Positions 10,297 through 20,113 of a stretch of DNA of 64,000 nt are shown here, piece by piece. This DNA comes from Fusarium oxysporum f. sp. lycopersici 4287 (taxonomy: Eukaryota; Ascomycota; Sordariomycetes; Hypocreales; Nectriaceae): NCBI RefSeq assembly GCF_000149955.1, contig NC_030990.1, positions 124,001 through 188,000 of the forward strand. The letters are read 5' to 3'. Position numbers and translations under genes: made by a program. Under the pieces are notes generated by a model, which saw nothing but the letters and a program-made list of their open reading frames with translations, searched no databases and was not told the origin of the DNA. Positions within the stretch are counted from its first letter, which is position 1. The number at the start of each line of letters is the position of its first letter.

Positions 10297-11182
10297 ATGG
10301 CAGGTTTCACTTTCTACAATTATGAGCCCTCCTTACCAGCGGCCGCCATATTTGTCATCATCTTCACCACCGCCGCTCTTATTCACATGTGGCAAATGTT
10401 CCGGCATCGAACATGGTACTTTATCCCATTTCTCATCGGCTGTCTCTGTAAGTATCCTTGTCTTCACATCTATGAAAGAATGCTGATTCTCCACAGTTGA
10501 GGCGTTTGGCTACGTGGGCCGTGCGCTCTCCGCAAACGAAGCTCCAGACTACACCAAGAACCCGTATATCATGCAGTCGATATTGCTTCTCCTCGGTCCT
10601 GCCCTCCTCGCCGCGTCTATTTATATGATCCTGGGCCGGTTGATAGTTCTTCTAGATGCCGGTCACTTATCGCTGATTCGAACGAAGTGGTTGACCAAGG
10701 TTTTCGTTATCGGCGACGTGCTATCCTTCCTGGCACAGAGCGGCGGTGGCGGTATGCTCGCTTCAGCAAAGAACAAAGATAGCGTTAAAATGGGTGAGAA
10801 CATGATTGTTGGCGGATTGCTCATTCAGATCCTCTTCTTTGGCTTCTTCATGGTTGTCACTGTCGTTTTTCACATGCGAATTCGCTCTCGCCCAACATCT
10901 CGATCTCTTGTCTTGAACACTCCTTGGGAGAAGCTGATCTTCATCCTCTATGCTTCGAGCGTTTTTATCCTCGTTCGTTCTATTTTCCGTGTCGCGGAAT
11001 ATGTTCTTGGCAAAGACGGGGCGCTACAGGCACATGAGTATTGGATATACATCTTTGATGCGACGCTCATGTCCTTTGTTGCTATCCTCTTTAATCTCTT
11101 CCACCCTAGCCAAGTTATCAACGTTTTGGGGGACGAAAAGCCTAGGTATACGGTGGATGAGTATCCCTTGCATAGCGTATAG
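10297..11182 (+). CDS. RTA1-like multi-pass membrane protein
   Basis: Two exons, 10297-10447 and 10497-11182, join in frame (CLFEAFGY across the junction) to a 278-aa protein with seven hydrophobic helices. RTA1-family hallmarks are visible: an N-terminal YxP segment (YEPSLPAA), EAFGYVGR after helix 2, the LGPALLAASIYMILGRLI helix, the DVLSFLAQSGGGGM motif, and RSIFRVAEYV followed by a buried E in HEYWIYIFD. Fungal RTA1/RSB1-like proteins are implicated in lipid translocation and resistance to 7-aminocholesterol or other toxicants, usually at the plasma membrane. Length is normal. Substrate unknown. It is divergent from the orphan membrane protein, about 1.1 kb away. Confidence 0.85.
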
Positions 11183-11343
11183 TTTCCTCAAGACTTACGG
11201 GGAGCTTCAGTAGGGATGTGATAGGGCGTTCCTGTTATTGGAGGACGGGAAGTATAATCAGATGCATGTATAATAGATAAATTGCCTCGAGTGTTTTTCA
11301 ATAGATTACGATATGCCACGGAATGCTTCTTTAACCCCTTGTC

Positions 11344-13254
11344 TCAGGTTCTGTTCGCAGGCTGTGTGTAGAGATGGCCATCAATGGTAGTGTTCATGGT
11401 CCCATTTGCTTGGAAGATGTTCGTCAAAACATCAATGGTGAGGTGAAAGCCATCTGAGCTTGTCCGTTTGGTACTCTTTGACCTTCCAGCTTGAGTCAAA
11501 TCAGAATACCAGTCGACATGGCTGAGCGTCAGAGATGGAAACGTGGCGCGAACTGTTTCGCTCCCTGACATGAACGTCGATCCATCGTCTGAGAACTCGT
11601 GATAGACTACACTGATCTCACTGATAGATTCATCATCTCCCCCAATGATCTCAACATCCGCATATCCACAACTGAGCCCCATCAGTGTATAATTCCCAGG
11701 TGTCGGCTCCGGACGCTGTGGATCAATACCCCCTGGGGAGTACTTAACGCCCCATGGGACCTCGTCTGAAATGAGATCAACTGCCGGAATATTGAGGGGC
11801 TCCCGAGTTGTCAGAGTTGCCAAGACTACACGTACTCGTCTACCTCCTGGTTCTTTAGACGGATAGCATGGAAGCGAGTTCATCCCTCCGCACGCAGGAG
11901 GAAGTGTTTGAGCCTCCCCGTAAACAATCTGAGTGCCGTCTGGAGACCATCTAGGATCAGCCATTGCATTCCATTCAGGGTCATTATAGTCTCCACTACC
12001 AGGGACTCCCTCTCCTTGTCCATTGACCTTCTGGCCAAAGTAATCCGCTCGATCACCATAGCGATCCAGAAGGTAAGGTCTAAAGAATCTTCTCTGTCCG
12101 TTGTTCCTGGTGGAAGACGTAACCGATGTGCTGATGAGGTCAGTAATCGGCGGAATATGCCTCATGCCAGATAGCCACATTTGACGGTCTGTTCCCCGTG
12201 TATCTAGAATTGTCATCCATTGATCGTCAGGTGAGATAGCGATAGGATCACAATATTCTGGGTGGCTAGTAAGTCGCCGGACCTTGCCAGTTTGCAGGTG
12301 AACAGCGAAGACATCAATGTTGGAGGACTCGGCCGGATAACCGATGTAGGTAACTTCAGTTCCTCTACCACTGAATCCACGAAGCTCGCCCACGGTTATG
12401 GCGTTCCGGTTGATGGTAATATCTTTCCCATGTGTCGCAATAGGTTGATCTGCTTCTGGATTGAACAGGCGAGTAACTTTGACGACATCATAACGTGGGA
12501 CAAGTGGTATGCCGGCTGTTGGCTTCGCGTTGAACTTCAATCTTCCAAGGTACGCGTACTGACCGATCTTTCGACCGTTAGTTGTGAAAACATTGAATCC
12601 AAGATGGACGTCATCGGGGTGCAAACGCAGTTCCCGAATGGCGCCGCCCTCCCCGGTCCCATCGGGGCTAGTATTCCACCGTATGGGATAAACATGGGTG
12701 CGCTCAGGTGTACAAGCTGCGTCAACCAGTTTATGCTCCCCGCAATCGAGTATGTTAATGCCGAATAAAATTCTTTTTCCATCGCCGAATGCCTGCGGGT
12801 AGCTATATGTTGGGCTTACTCCTCTTATGTTTTGCTCGGCCAGTCCACACGTAAGACACTTCCATGGACTTCCACTGGGGAATACCTTGCCGTCGGTCTT
12901 GACGAGGATGATCTGGCTACCATTGTAAACGCTGGAAGGGTCCGGAGGTGATGGAGCGCCTGTAAAGGTGACGAGGACCAAAACATGCTTTCCATCAGGT
13001 AAGAAGCCACCTGCTTGGAAGTCCTCGTTTGACGCTAGAGTCATGCATCCAGTGCCATTTCGATTCACTTCTGGCGTGCAATCACCGGTATCGTTGCTGG
13101 GTGCAACTGGTGGAAGGGGAAGTGTTGAAAGGCTGATGGGTTCTGGATTTGGTGGCGCATGTTGCGCTTTGTCGGCCGACATAATAAACTGGGAGCTTGG
13201 AAGTGCCAGTGCCCTTGCTACACAGCTCAGTATGAGTAATTGGCGGTAATGCAT
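11344..13254 (-). CDS. Secreted TolB/PD40-like beta-propeller protein
   Basis: Intronless 636-aa protein with a signal peptide (about residues 1-18, LLILSCVARALALP). The body holds repeated propeller-like blade motifs of the WD40-like PD40/TolB type: GGFLPDGKHVLV, GDGKRILFG, ISPDDQWMTIL and WSPDGTQIVYG. These are interspersed with paired cysteines (WKCLTCG; ILDCGEHK...ACTPER) likely to form disulfides, and with several NxT/NxS sites. Such proteins bind peptides, glycans or other proteins through the propeller; I see no catalytic triad that would make it a prolyl oligopeptidase. It is likely extracellular or wall-associated. Function unknown beyond fold. Its start is about 700 nt from the 3' end of the DUF2985 gene. 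Confidence 0.7.
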   Translation of the reverse strand: MHYRQLLILSCVARALALPSSQFIMSADKAQHAPPNPEPISLSTLPLPPVAPSNDTGDCTPEVNRNGTGCMTLASNEDFQAGGFLPDGKHVLVLVTFTGAPSPPDPSSVYNGSQIILVKTDGKVFPSGSPWKCLTCGLAEQNIRGVSPTYSYPQAFGDGKRILFGINILDCGEHKLVDAACTPERTHVYPIRWNTSPDGTGEGGAIRELRLHPDDVHLGFNVFTTNGRKIGQYAYLGRLKFNAKPTAGIPLVPRYDVVKVTRLFNPEADQPIATHGKDITINRNAITVGELRGFSGRGTEVTYIGYPAESSNIDVFAVHLQTGKVRRLTSHPEYCDPIAISPDDQWMTILDTRGTDRQMWLSGMRHIPPITDLISTSVTSSTRNNGQRRFFRPYLLDRYGDRADYFGQKVNGQGEGVPGSGDYNDPEWNAMADPRWSPDGTQIVYGEAQTLPPACGGMNSLPCYPSKEPGGRRVRVVLATLTTREPLNIPAVDLISDEVPWGVKYSPGGIDPQRPEPTPGNYTLMGLSCGYADVEIIGGDDESISEISVVYHEFSDDGSTFMSGSETVRATFPSLTLSHVDWYSDLTQAGRSKSTKRTSSDGFHLTIDVLTNIFQANGTMNTTIDGHLYTQPANRT

Positions 13255-13966
13255 TGTGAATATTGATATCTTGCGGCAATTACGCGGCCTTGTGCATATA
13301 ATGAAAGGATTGGTAAGGCACCACGAAGGCTGGTACTTATAATCTTCTTACTGTCTTTCAAGACTCACAAACTACAGCCTACAGGTATCTCGGATGTTAG
13401 TACGAGACTTCCACTTTCCACTTTACCATCAGCCTTATGAATAATTAATAGCCTAACTGAGATCTTAATCCAAAAAGAGCTATAAATCATAAATTACATT
13501 ATCCCGGAATGTAGAGAAATTGCCATGATATATAGATTTATGTGATACGTTACTGAAGAGTCTCTTTGTAGCATCTTGTACTGCACTAATACTGGAAACC
13601 CCTAAAGGCTGTATTGAATTCCAAACTCCACAGAAACGTCATTGGCTCGTGCGAAACACAATACGCGGAGGTCCCCGCTATACGCGTATTTCGTATTTGG
13701 CTATTGGCGTGCCATTTTCCTGCCCTTAACCTGGACCATTAATTTAGTGTAATTTGCATAAATGAGGGTCGGGCCAACACTGCGTAGTCGTCTGTCTTAC
13801 CGGTCACACAGAAATACGGGCAATCACAATGATGCTGCTTCTGTAGATTGATAATCGAATTGCTCTCTCTGGAGTCCTAGCTCAGAGATATACATTGAAC
13901 TTTAGAGGTACTACATAAATTAAAATTCTATAAGACTCTGAATAGACCTTGCGCACTATGATCCCG
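13255..13966. other. Intergenic
   Basis: 712 nt, AT-rich at 13430-13560 and 13900-13960. It holds the promoter of the beta-propeller gene. No gene, RNA or repeat recognised. Confidence 0.5.
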
Positions 13967-15050
13967 TCATACAGTGACGACTTTAACCTCGGGTCCCTCA
14001 ATCTTCTTGACCTTGCGGCCCTCCCACCACGACATCAGACCAGCCAACAATCCTGTCCCGCAACCGAGGCCGATGAAAGTACCAGTAGCCCAGCTCTTTG
14101 ACATAAAGTCAGTACGCGTACCTCAAATTATTAAGGGGAACTGGAAGACGTGAACTTACGGGACGATCAATACGATTATACCCCCACATGAAATAGCACA
14201 AAACGGCTTGCAGAAATGTATTCAGCACCATCATATAGATAGTGAATCCCAATTTCCAAAGCGGTGTCGGAGGCGCCTTCTCGCCAGTGAACGTGGTCGA
14301 ACGAGGAAGTTCAGTAGTCGAGTTAGCCGGGCTCGGGTTCGATTCAGTCGCCCAGGCAGGAGGTCGAAACCAAGCCTTGTTCTGCTCGGCCAGCTTCTGC
14401 ATGGCAGGGACGTCCTTCCAGTAGACAGAGCGGGTGTAACGGTACCAGTCGCGGAAGCGCCATGGGGCGAGACCAAAACCCGTGACGCAGAAGAGTGCGT
14501 TGAGGATCTGACTGTCTATCTCGATCCATTTCTTGCGCGCTGAGTTGTTGTCATTGGCGCTGGGATGGTTCATGGCTGGTGCGACATTCAGCAGGAGGAA
14601 GAAGAGCATTGCCTAGGATAATAAATTAGAGGTGTGCAGCAAAAAGGATATCGAGTTGTCAATCCACTTACGCCCCATGCCTGTAGAACATTGATTAGTT
14701 AGCTGAACCCAGGAAAGGAACGGACAATTACTTACCACAATGTTCAGACCGTAGAGCGTGATGAGGAAGCCAGATGGCGTGAGAAAGAATTTCCAAAAGG
14801 CCTTGAGGCCATTGATGATTGTTGGTCCCCATTTCTCCTTCTCGTCAGCTTTGTGTTTCTCATACAGACTTTGTCGTCGCTCCAGTCGCTGTCGATGCTT
14901 TTCGCGTGGATGAAAATGGTGGTGATGGCGTTCCCCAGGCGCTTCAGTGACAGTCTCCTCCCTCGTCGACCCCTGTTCCACGTCTACCTCCTCAGGAATA
15001 GCGATGGGTTCCTCGGTGAAAGGGTCCTTGTCAAACTTAGACCTCGTTGT
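13967..15050 (-). CDS. DUF2985 membrane protein, 5' exon(s) lost in or beyond assembly gap
   Basis: Minus-strand exons are 15050-14736, a 9-nt microexon 14680-14672 (Ala-Trp-Gly), 14612-14160 and 14095-13967, all phase 0. The coding sequence continues upstream through an acceptor (CCGCAG) at 15056-15051 toward the N-run, so the N-terminus is missing. DUF2985 landmarks are clear: a helix ending in GLNIV, the AWG-AMLFFLLLN join, APAMN, WIEIDSQILNALFC, and GFGLAPWRFRDWY. Two C-terminal hydrophobic helices follow (MVLNTFLQAVLCYFMWG and FIGLGCGTGLLAGLM). The N-terminal part is charged, with a His cluster (RHHHHFH). It is an integral membrane protein of unknown function, widespread in ascomycetes. 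The microexon is required, because skipping it removes the conserved WG. Confidence 0.8.
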
Positions 15051-15096
15051 CTGCGGTGAGTGTCGCTGTCCTGACCAAAGTGAGCTCGCCGTCTGG

Positions 15097-15832
15097 NNNN
15101 NNNNNNNNNNNNNNNNNNNNNNNNNNNNNNNNNNNNNNNNNNNNNNNNNNNNNNNNNNNNNNNNNNNNNNNNNNNNNNNNNNNNNNNNNNNNNNNNNNNN
15201 NNNNNNNNNNNNNNNNNNNNNNNNNNNNNNNNNNNNNNNNNNNNNNNNNNNNNNNNNNNNNNNNNNNNNNNNNNNNNNNNNNNNNNNNNNNNNNNNNNNN
15301 NNNNNNNNNNNNNNNNNNNNNNNNNNNNNNNNNNNNNNNNNNNNNNNNNNNNNNNNNNNNNNNNNNNNNNNNNNNNNNNNNNNNNNNNNNNNNNNNNNNN
15401 NNNNNNNNNNNNNNNNNNNNNNNNNNNNNNNNNNNNNNNNNNNNNNNNNNNNNNNNNNNNNNNNNNNNNNNNNNNNNNNNNNNNNNNNNNNNNNNNNNNN
15501 NNNNNNNNNNNNNNNNNNNNNNNNNNNNNNNNNNNNNNNNNNNNNNNNNNNNNNNNNNNNNNNNNNNNNNNNNNNNNNNNNNNNNNNNNNNNNNNNNNNN
15601 NNNNNNNNNNNNNNNNNNNNNNNNNNNNNNNNNNNNNNNNNNNNNNNNNNNNNNNNNNNNNNNNNNNNNNNNNNNNNNNNNNNNNNNNNNNNNNNNNNNN
15701 NNNNNNNNNNNNNNNNNNNNNNNNNNNNNNNNNNNNNNNNNNNNNNNNNNNNNNNNNNNNNNNNNNNNNNNNNNNNNNNNNNNNNNNNNNNNNNNNNNNN
15801 NNNNNNNNNNNNNNNNNNNNNNNNNNNNNNNN
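15097..15832. other. Assembly gap (N run)
   Basis: 736 consecutive Ns. It probably hides the first exon and promoter of the DUF2985 gene. Long six-frame ORFs across it are artefacts. Confidence 0.99.
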
Positions 15833-16266
15833 TTTTTGGAACAAAAAAATGATTCCGGGAACACAGCTTTGATCAAGTCATTCCCCCTGCATTTCGCTCT
15901 GGCTGACGGCCATCGTACAGGAGGGGGCACAGCAACCCTGCCAATCCTTCATAGGGCATTCAATTAAGCTTAACAGAATCAGCTCAGCCGCCCAAATTTC
16001 CGCGCAAAGCGTTCCGATGGAACCTCTTTCTACAACGACCGAGCAAACGCAGTATCTTGCACCAAGAACGGCTAAAAGCGTTGCCGCATTTTTATTCATA
16101 GACGAAACAGGCTGTGGTGATTTGCAACTCACACTCTCTGAATGTTCTGCCGTGCTATCACTCGCTCTCCAGACGTCGCGCCCCAACATGCTGTCGCCGT
16201 AAAGATAAGTACCATGCTCCGCGCGATTCATTATCTTCCAAAAAAATCCTCCTCGAGGTCATACTT
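15833..16266. other. Intergenic
   Basis: 434 nt between the gap and the DUF1772 gene stop. Overlapping short ORFs on both strands show no recognisable similarity; nothing supported. Confidence 0.45.
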
Positions 16267-16782
16267 CTAAAATCCCAAGGTGGCCCAGAGCGCAAGTCCA
16301 CCAACGACCCACGGAAACATCATCCTCAAAGCCATTTGCGCATTGAACTCCTGCATGAGGTCCAAGACATTCTTCGCACTGGCCTTTAAAGGCTCATTCT
16401 CAGTAGACGTAGAGTCCGCAATTGCCAGAAGCTTGTAAGACGGGCCAAGCATCACCTTTCGCACCCAGATCCAACCGAGGGGCATGAGTCCTCCTGCAGT
16501 AGCCCAGATCTTCCAAGGCAAAGCAGAGCTGTTTTCCTTGTACTCTCCGTAGGCAATAGTGCCGATCACAATAATTGTGGTCAGGTCAACCCATGGCACG
16601 GTCGCTGACATAGACCAGTAAAAGTACTCCCATTGCTTTGCAGCATCTTTGGGCGACTTTTGGATTGTTGGGTAGATTGAGGGAAGTAGACGGTAACCTG
16701 ATGTCATGGTACCGCCGTTGATGAGACTGCCAGCAATGGCGATCCCTTTGAGGGCTGGGAGATAGGCGTGAAGGGAAGACAT
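16267..16782 (-). CDS. DUF1772 (anthrone oxygenase-like) membrane protein
   Basis: Intronless 171-aa protein with four hydrophobic helices. The DUF1772 pattern is visible: an N-terminal GSLINGGTMTSGY segment, WEYFYW before helix 2, the helix around VDLTTIIVIGTIAYG, the central WKIWATAGGLMPLGWIWVRKVML block, a polar linker, then a final helix WVVGGLALWATLGF. The family includes small cofactorless anthrone oxygenases in polyketide pathways, but many members are unassigned membrane proteins. No polyketide synthase lies in the visible neighbourhood, so the biochemical role is open. The length is typical. The ATG at 16782 is the only sensible start. Confidence 0.75.
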   Translation of the reverse strand: MSSLHAYLPALKGIAIAGSLINGGTMTSGYRLLPSIYPTIQKSPKDAAKQWEYFYWSMSATVPWVDLTTIIVIGTIAYGEYKENSSALPWKIWATAGGLMPLGWIWVRKVMLGPSYKLLAIADSTSTENEPLKASAKNVLDLMQEFNAQMALRMMFPWVVGGLALWATLGF

Positions 16783-17873
16783 GTTTGTGTGTTTATTGAA
16801 GGGTGTTTTGGGGAAGTGATGACGAGAAAGAAGCTGTTTGTAGCGATGTTTGAGATGCAGTGAAAAGGAATGAATAAAATACTTGTCTGGTGGTGGTGTT
16901 GGATGTTTACGTCTGCAATCGAAAGAAGAACCCGTTGTTATAGTAAGCTAGCCTTGAACAATAACGAGGGAAGAGCCAGCATTTACATTACAAAGCTTCA
17001 TGCATGGAAACCACTGGACAAGTTGTTATCGTACTGTAAGCCAAACTGGCATTCATCATAATACACAGTTGAGGCCCTGGTTGCGTATGGTCTTTTGGAT
17101 CTTTACTCGTTAAGGAATTCCAGCTGAGAGTATACTGGAAGTTTGCAGTGCGCCACTGGGCGAGCCGTTGACCGGTTGAAGGTTCAATGTGATAATTGGA
17201 TGGTCAGCGGAGAGAGCTGAAAATCTCAACGTAGCTGTATCTAAGGATAACAAACGATGATTCACAATTCACTCACTGCCATGTTCACTTGAACTGAGAC
17301 ATCTACAATCCCCAAGACATTCTTGGCTGCAGCATGGACAGCGTTCAGGGTTGCAATATTGGCTTTAGCGCCTACCCCGGCCTGCATTAGTTTTTGCAAT
17401 AGTTAGTTACCCCTCAGCGCTAGCTCGCTGTAAGCCGTCCTCTGCTCGTCTTTGGCTTAGTACTATTTCTGTGGCTGGCTGGCTATTGATGAGCCGTGGA
17501 ATTTGAGCATTTGTAGACTTCTCAGAAAAATGGTATCTTTCCAAAAGTCCATTTGGTCCGAAAGAAGATAAGGCTCATATTGAGGCTTCTGAAATTGAGG
17601 CCCTCCAAGCGGCTGATCATTATGGAGTATAGACAAAGCTATCTTGGGAGATTTTCTCGAGATATGGAGTATTGGTAGTTATGCACCTTGTCTTAGGCAG
17701 TTCCCAATTAATCATGATGTTTAGAAAGGAAAGGTTGCACGTGAGCTCATTCGACCTTCTGCAAGCCTTGGCGACTGAATTTATTATTTTGCTCTCAACT
17801 GATTTATTACTCACAAGTAGAATCAGACATGTATAGAATTGTAAAATTAATGATACGATCAATGACATGATAG
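16783..17873. other. Intergenic, with one exon-like minus-strand stretch
   Basis: 1.1 kb with no complete gene. On the minus strand, 17381-17277 is a 35-codon open stretch bounded by an acceptor-like CAG and a donor-like GTGAGT, reading GVGAKANIATLNAVHAAAK then an LGIVDVSVQV segment. Its composition looks protein-like, but no flanking exons could be joined, so it is not called a gene. Confidence 0.4.
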
Positions 17874-18689
17874 CTAGAACTCCACGCCAACAGCATTGAC
17901 CAACTTCTTGACAGCACCAAAGAACTCGACAAGACCCATTGTCCACCATGATCTCCTCTTCCAGCCTTCCTCAATAGGCAGTCTCTCGTCTTCAAAGATA
18001 GCTTTGACATACTTGACGGGAATCGTCTTTCCATCTCCAAAACAGCCCATCATCAGTGCGATTTGGCCGCAGTTGACCTGATGTTCAGCTGGTCCATAAA
18101 CCAACTCTGGATTATCCTCCAGTTGACGTGAGATGCGGGCTTTGATGAACCGGGCAAGGTCTTCAATCGTGAGCGTTTCACCATCAAAAGAATAGTCCAA
18201 CATCTCTTCGATCAAGTCTTGTTGAGGATCATTGTTTCCTTGCTTCTGGGCAATGTCTCGTCTTGACAGGGAGATGTCATGCTCAATAGCACCGTGAGAA
18301 GCAAGATCAACAAGATTGAGATACTTCTTTCCATCACTAATCTGTTTCGCATTCCAGCAACCGAAATAGTCGAAGAAGGAGTAAGGATTCTTGATGAGGG
18401 ACCAAATCCTCTGCCATGTGCCAACAGGCTTTTTCATGTATGCTTTGGCTGGGTTTTGGTACTCAAAGTAGGTGGGAATGGCAAAGACAGAGCCGAGGAG
18501 AGGACTCATGCCGACGTGTTTCATTGAGGCGTTGAGATCATCCATGAAAATGCCACGTCCGCTGCGCTCAAGATAGCCATGGTTTGCAAGGGCATTCACG
18601 ACGGGGCATGGACTTCTGCTGGCATTGGGAGGAGCCTTTGCAAATTCTCCAACTGCGGGTGAAGGAGGCATTGGAACGATGAATGACAT
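17874..18689 (-). CDS. Heme-thiolate peroxidase (chloroperoxidase / unspecific peroxygenase family)
   Basis: Peroxidase_2-family enzyme using H2O2 for oxygen transfer or halogenation. From the ATG at 18689 it is 271 aa, the size of the short intracellular-type peroxygenases. The proximal heme ligand is Cys28 in RSPCPVVNALANHGYL, the family signature. A GAIEHD motif (Glu136-His137-Asp138) followed by SLSRRD fits the acid-base/Mg site of short-type members (EHD rather than EGD). An in-frame ATG at 18797 would add 36 residues rich in Ser and Arg that look unlike a normal secretion signal, so the shorter start is preferred. It is divergent from the large Ppo dioxygenase at 20114, about 1.4 kb away, and peroxygenases of this kind can epoxidise or hydroxylate fatty acids. 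A joint oxylipin role is inference. Confidence 0.85.
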   Translation of the reverse strand: MSFIVPMPPSPAVGEFAKAPPNASRSPCPVVNALANHGYLERSGRGIFMDDLNASMKHVGMSPLLGSVFAIPTYFEYQNPAKAYMKKPVGTWQRIWSLIKNPYSFFDYFGCWNAKQISDGKKYLNLVDLASHGAIEHDISLSRRDIAQKQGNNDPQQDLIEEMLDYSFDGETLTIEDLARFIKARISRQLEDNPELVYGPAEHQVNCGQIALMMGCFGDGKTIPVKYVKAIFEDERLPIEEGWKRRSWWTMGLVEFFGAVKKLVNAVGVEF

Positions 18690-20113
18690 GGACTTTGAGG
18701 CTCGTGAAGTGATGGAGGTTGAACAAGGGAAGGCAAATGAACTGATTTCGCAACGGCGGAAATTTGAAAGACGTGGGAGTAATGTTGCTTGAATCAATTT
18801 GAGCTGTTATACAACAACGAGGAAGCTGTAAGGTCATTAGCCAACCTCTCTTATCATTGACCAGTGGTTTCGAGGTTGAGTACACTGGAGTCCAGACCTG
18901 TAGGCTGTAGCGTGGTATTTGTGGCGCCCAGTTGAGCGCTGAGCATTTCCAATAGTCCCATGATTAGCCGTACTACTAAAGCCAGAGTTTGAGACATCGG
19001 ATGTACGTAGGAGGACCAAAAAGAATTGGATGCAAGAGCTGCATTACTGCTTACGTCTGGTGGCTTGCTGAAACTGGCAACTTGTTCACTCAGTTGGGTA
19101 AACTTGCTGCAGCTAGGTTTCTCCTCACCGGCGCACGGTACCAGCAGGGGACGACGGCCTCACGATAAGCGCCGAATACCTGACCGGTTGATAACCGGGT
19201 TACGGGATAGTCCTTGGCGCATTAGTGCACAACACAACTGCAACTGCTCAGGCCACACGGCGTTTGGCGGCCCTGAAACCACTGGAAGAGGAATGTGATG
19301 ATGCTGATCTCACCAACGGCTGATGATGCACGCGTTTTCAGCTCCAGAGGTGGCCTGAGCACTTCTGCTTTAGTCTGAACAAGGCGCTATTTTGAGCCCT
19401 TTAGCGGTCAGCCAGCCGCAACGGGCCGTGTGGAGAGTTTAGTGGGTGAATTTGCAAGTGGCTGAGCGGGGAATGTGATAACGGTCCGGTATTGGGCTAC
19501 AGCCGTGATAACCGCTGCTCGTATGCATGCTCATGTTCAGCTCCGAACTTTGTCTTGTAATGATCCGATTTGGCCGTTCCGTGGTATACCGAAGAATCAG
19601 TTCTTTTGTGATAGCTGGAGGAGCGAATGCATGAAATCAATAGCGGCGGACTAACAAATGTCACGATGACGAATGAGCTGTACATGAATGTCAGCCACGC
19701 TGTATGCAAGGTTCGTCAGCTCGAGAGTTGAGCGGGGTTTAGCCAGAAACATAATGAATACGGTTTTCTTGGCGTCGCAGATGCCGAAATATGGATAACA
19801 ATGCCCGAGAATTGGTTCTGATAGAGCGGAGTAAGCGAGGCAGGGTCTGATCGATAGCTTGTCTTCACAGTGCACTCACAATCTTCACGCTGATACCCCA
19901 TCTACATGGACTGATAATAGGCCCCAGGCTGCACCAGCTCAAAGGAAGCATCGCGAAACGTTTTGTTGCTTCAAACTATCTCATTTCGTCTCATCTCCTC
20001 TTTTTCAGCTCAAAAAAGTGTACACAAGTCACTCTTACCAAGTGTACCTCCCGCTCCTATCTCCTGCTCGTGTTGTTTTTTAGTAGTACCGCAGAACCTT
20101 CCTGACAGTCATC
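18690..20113. promoter_or_regulatory. Divergent intergenic region, peroxygenase / Ppo gene
   Basis: 1.4 kb between two divergent oxidative genes; both promoters must lie here. A CT-rich tract at about 19975-20080 precedes the Ppo start. Short ORFs are not conserved-looking. No RNA gene or obvious repeat. Confidence 0.5.

Noticed and set aside
14947..15967. Long ORFs of about 290-306 codons on both strands
   Set aside because: They run through the 736-nt N gap; the coding content is undefined and flanking frames disagree with the DUF2985 exons.
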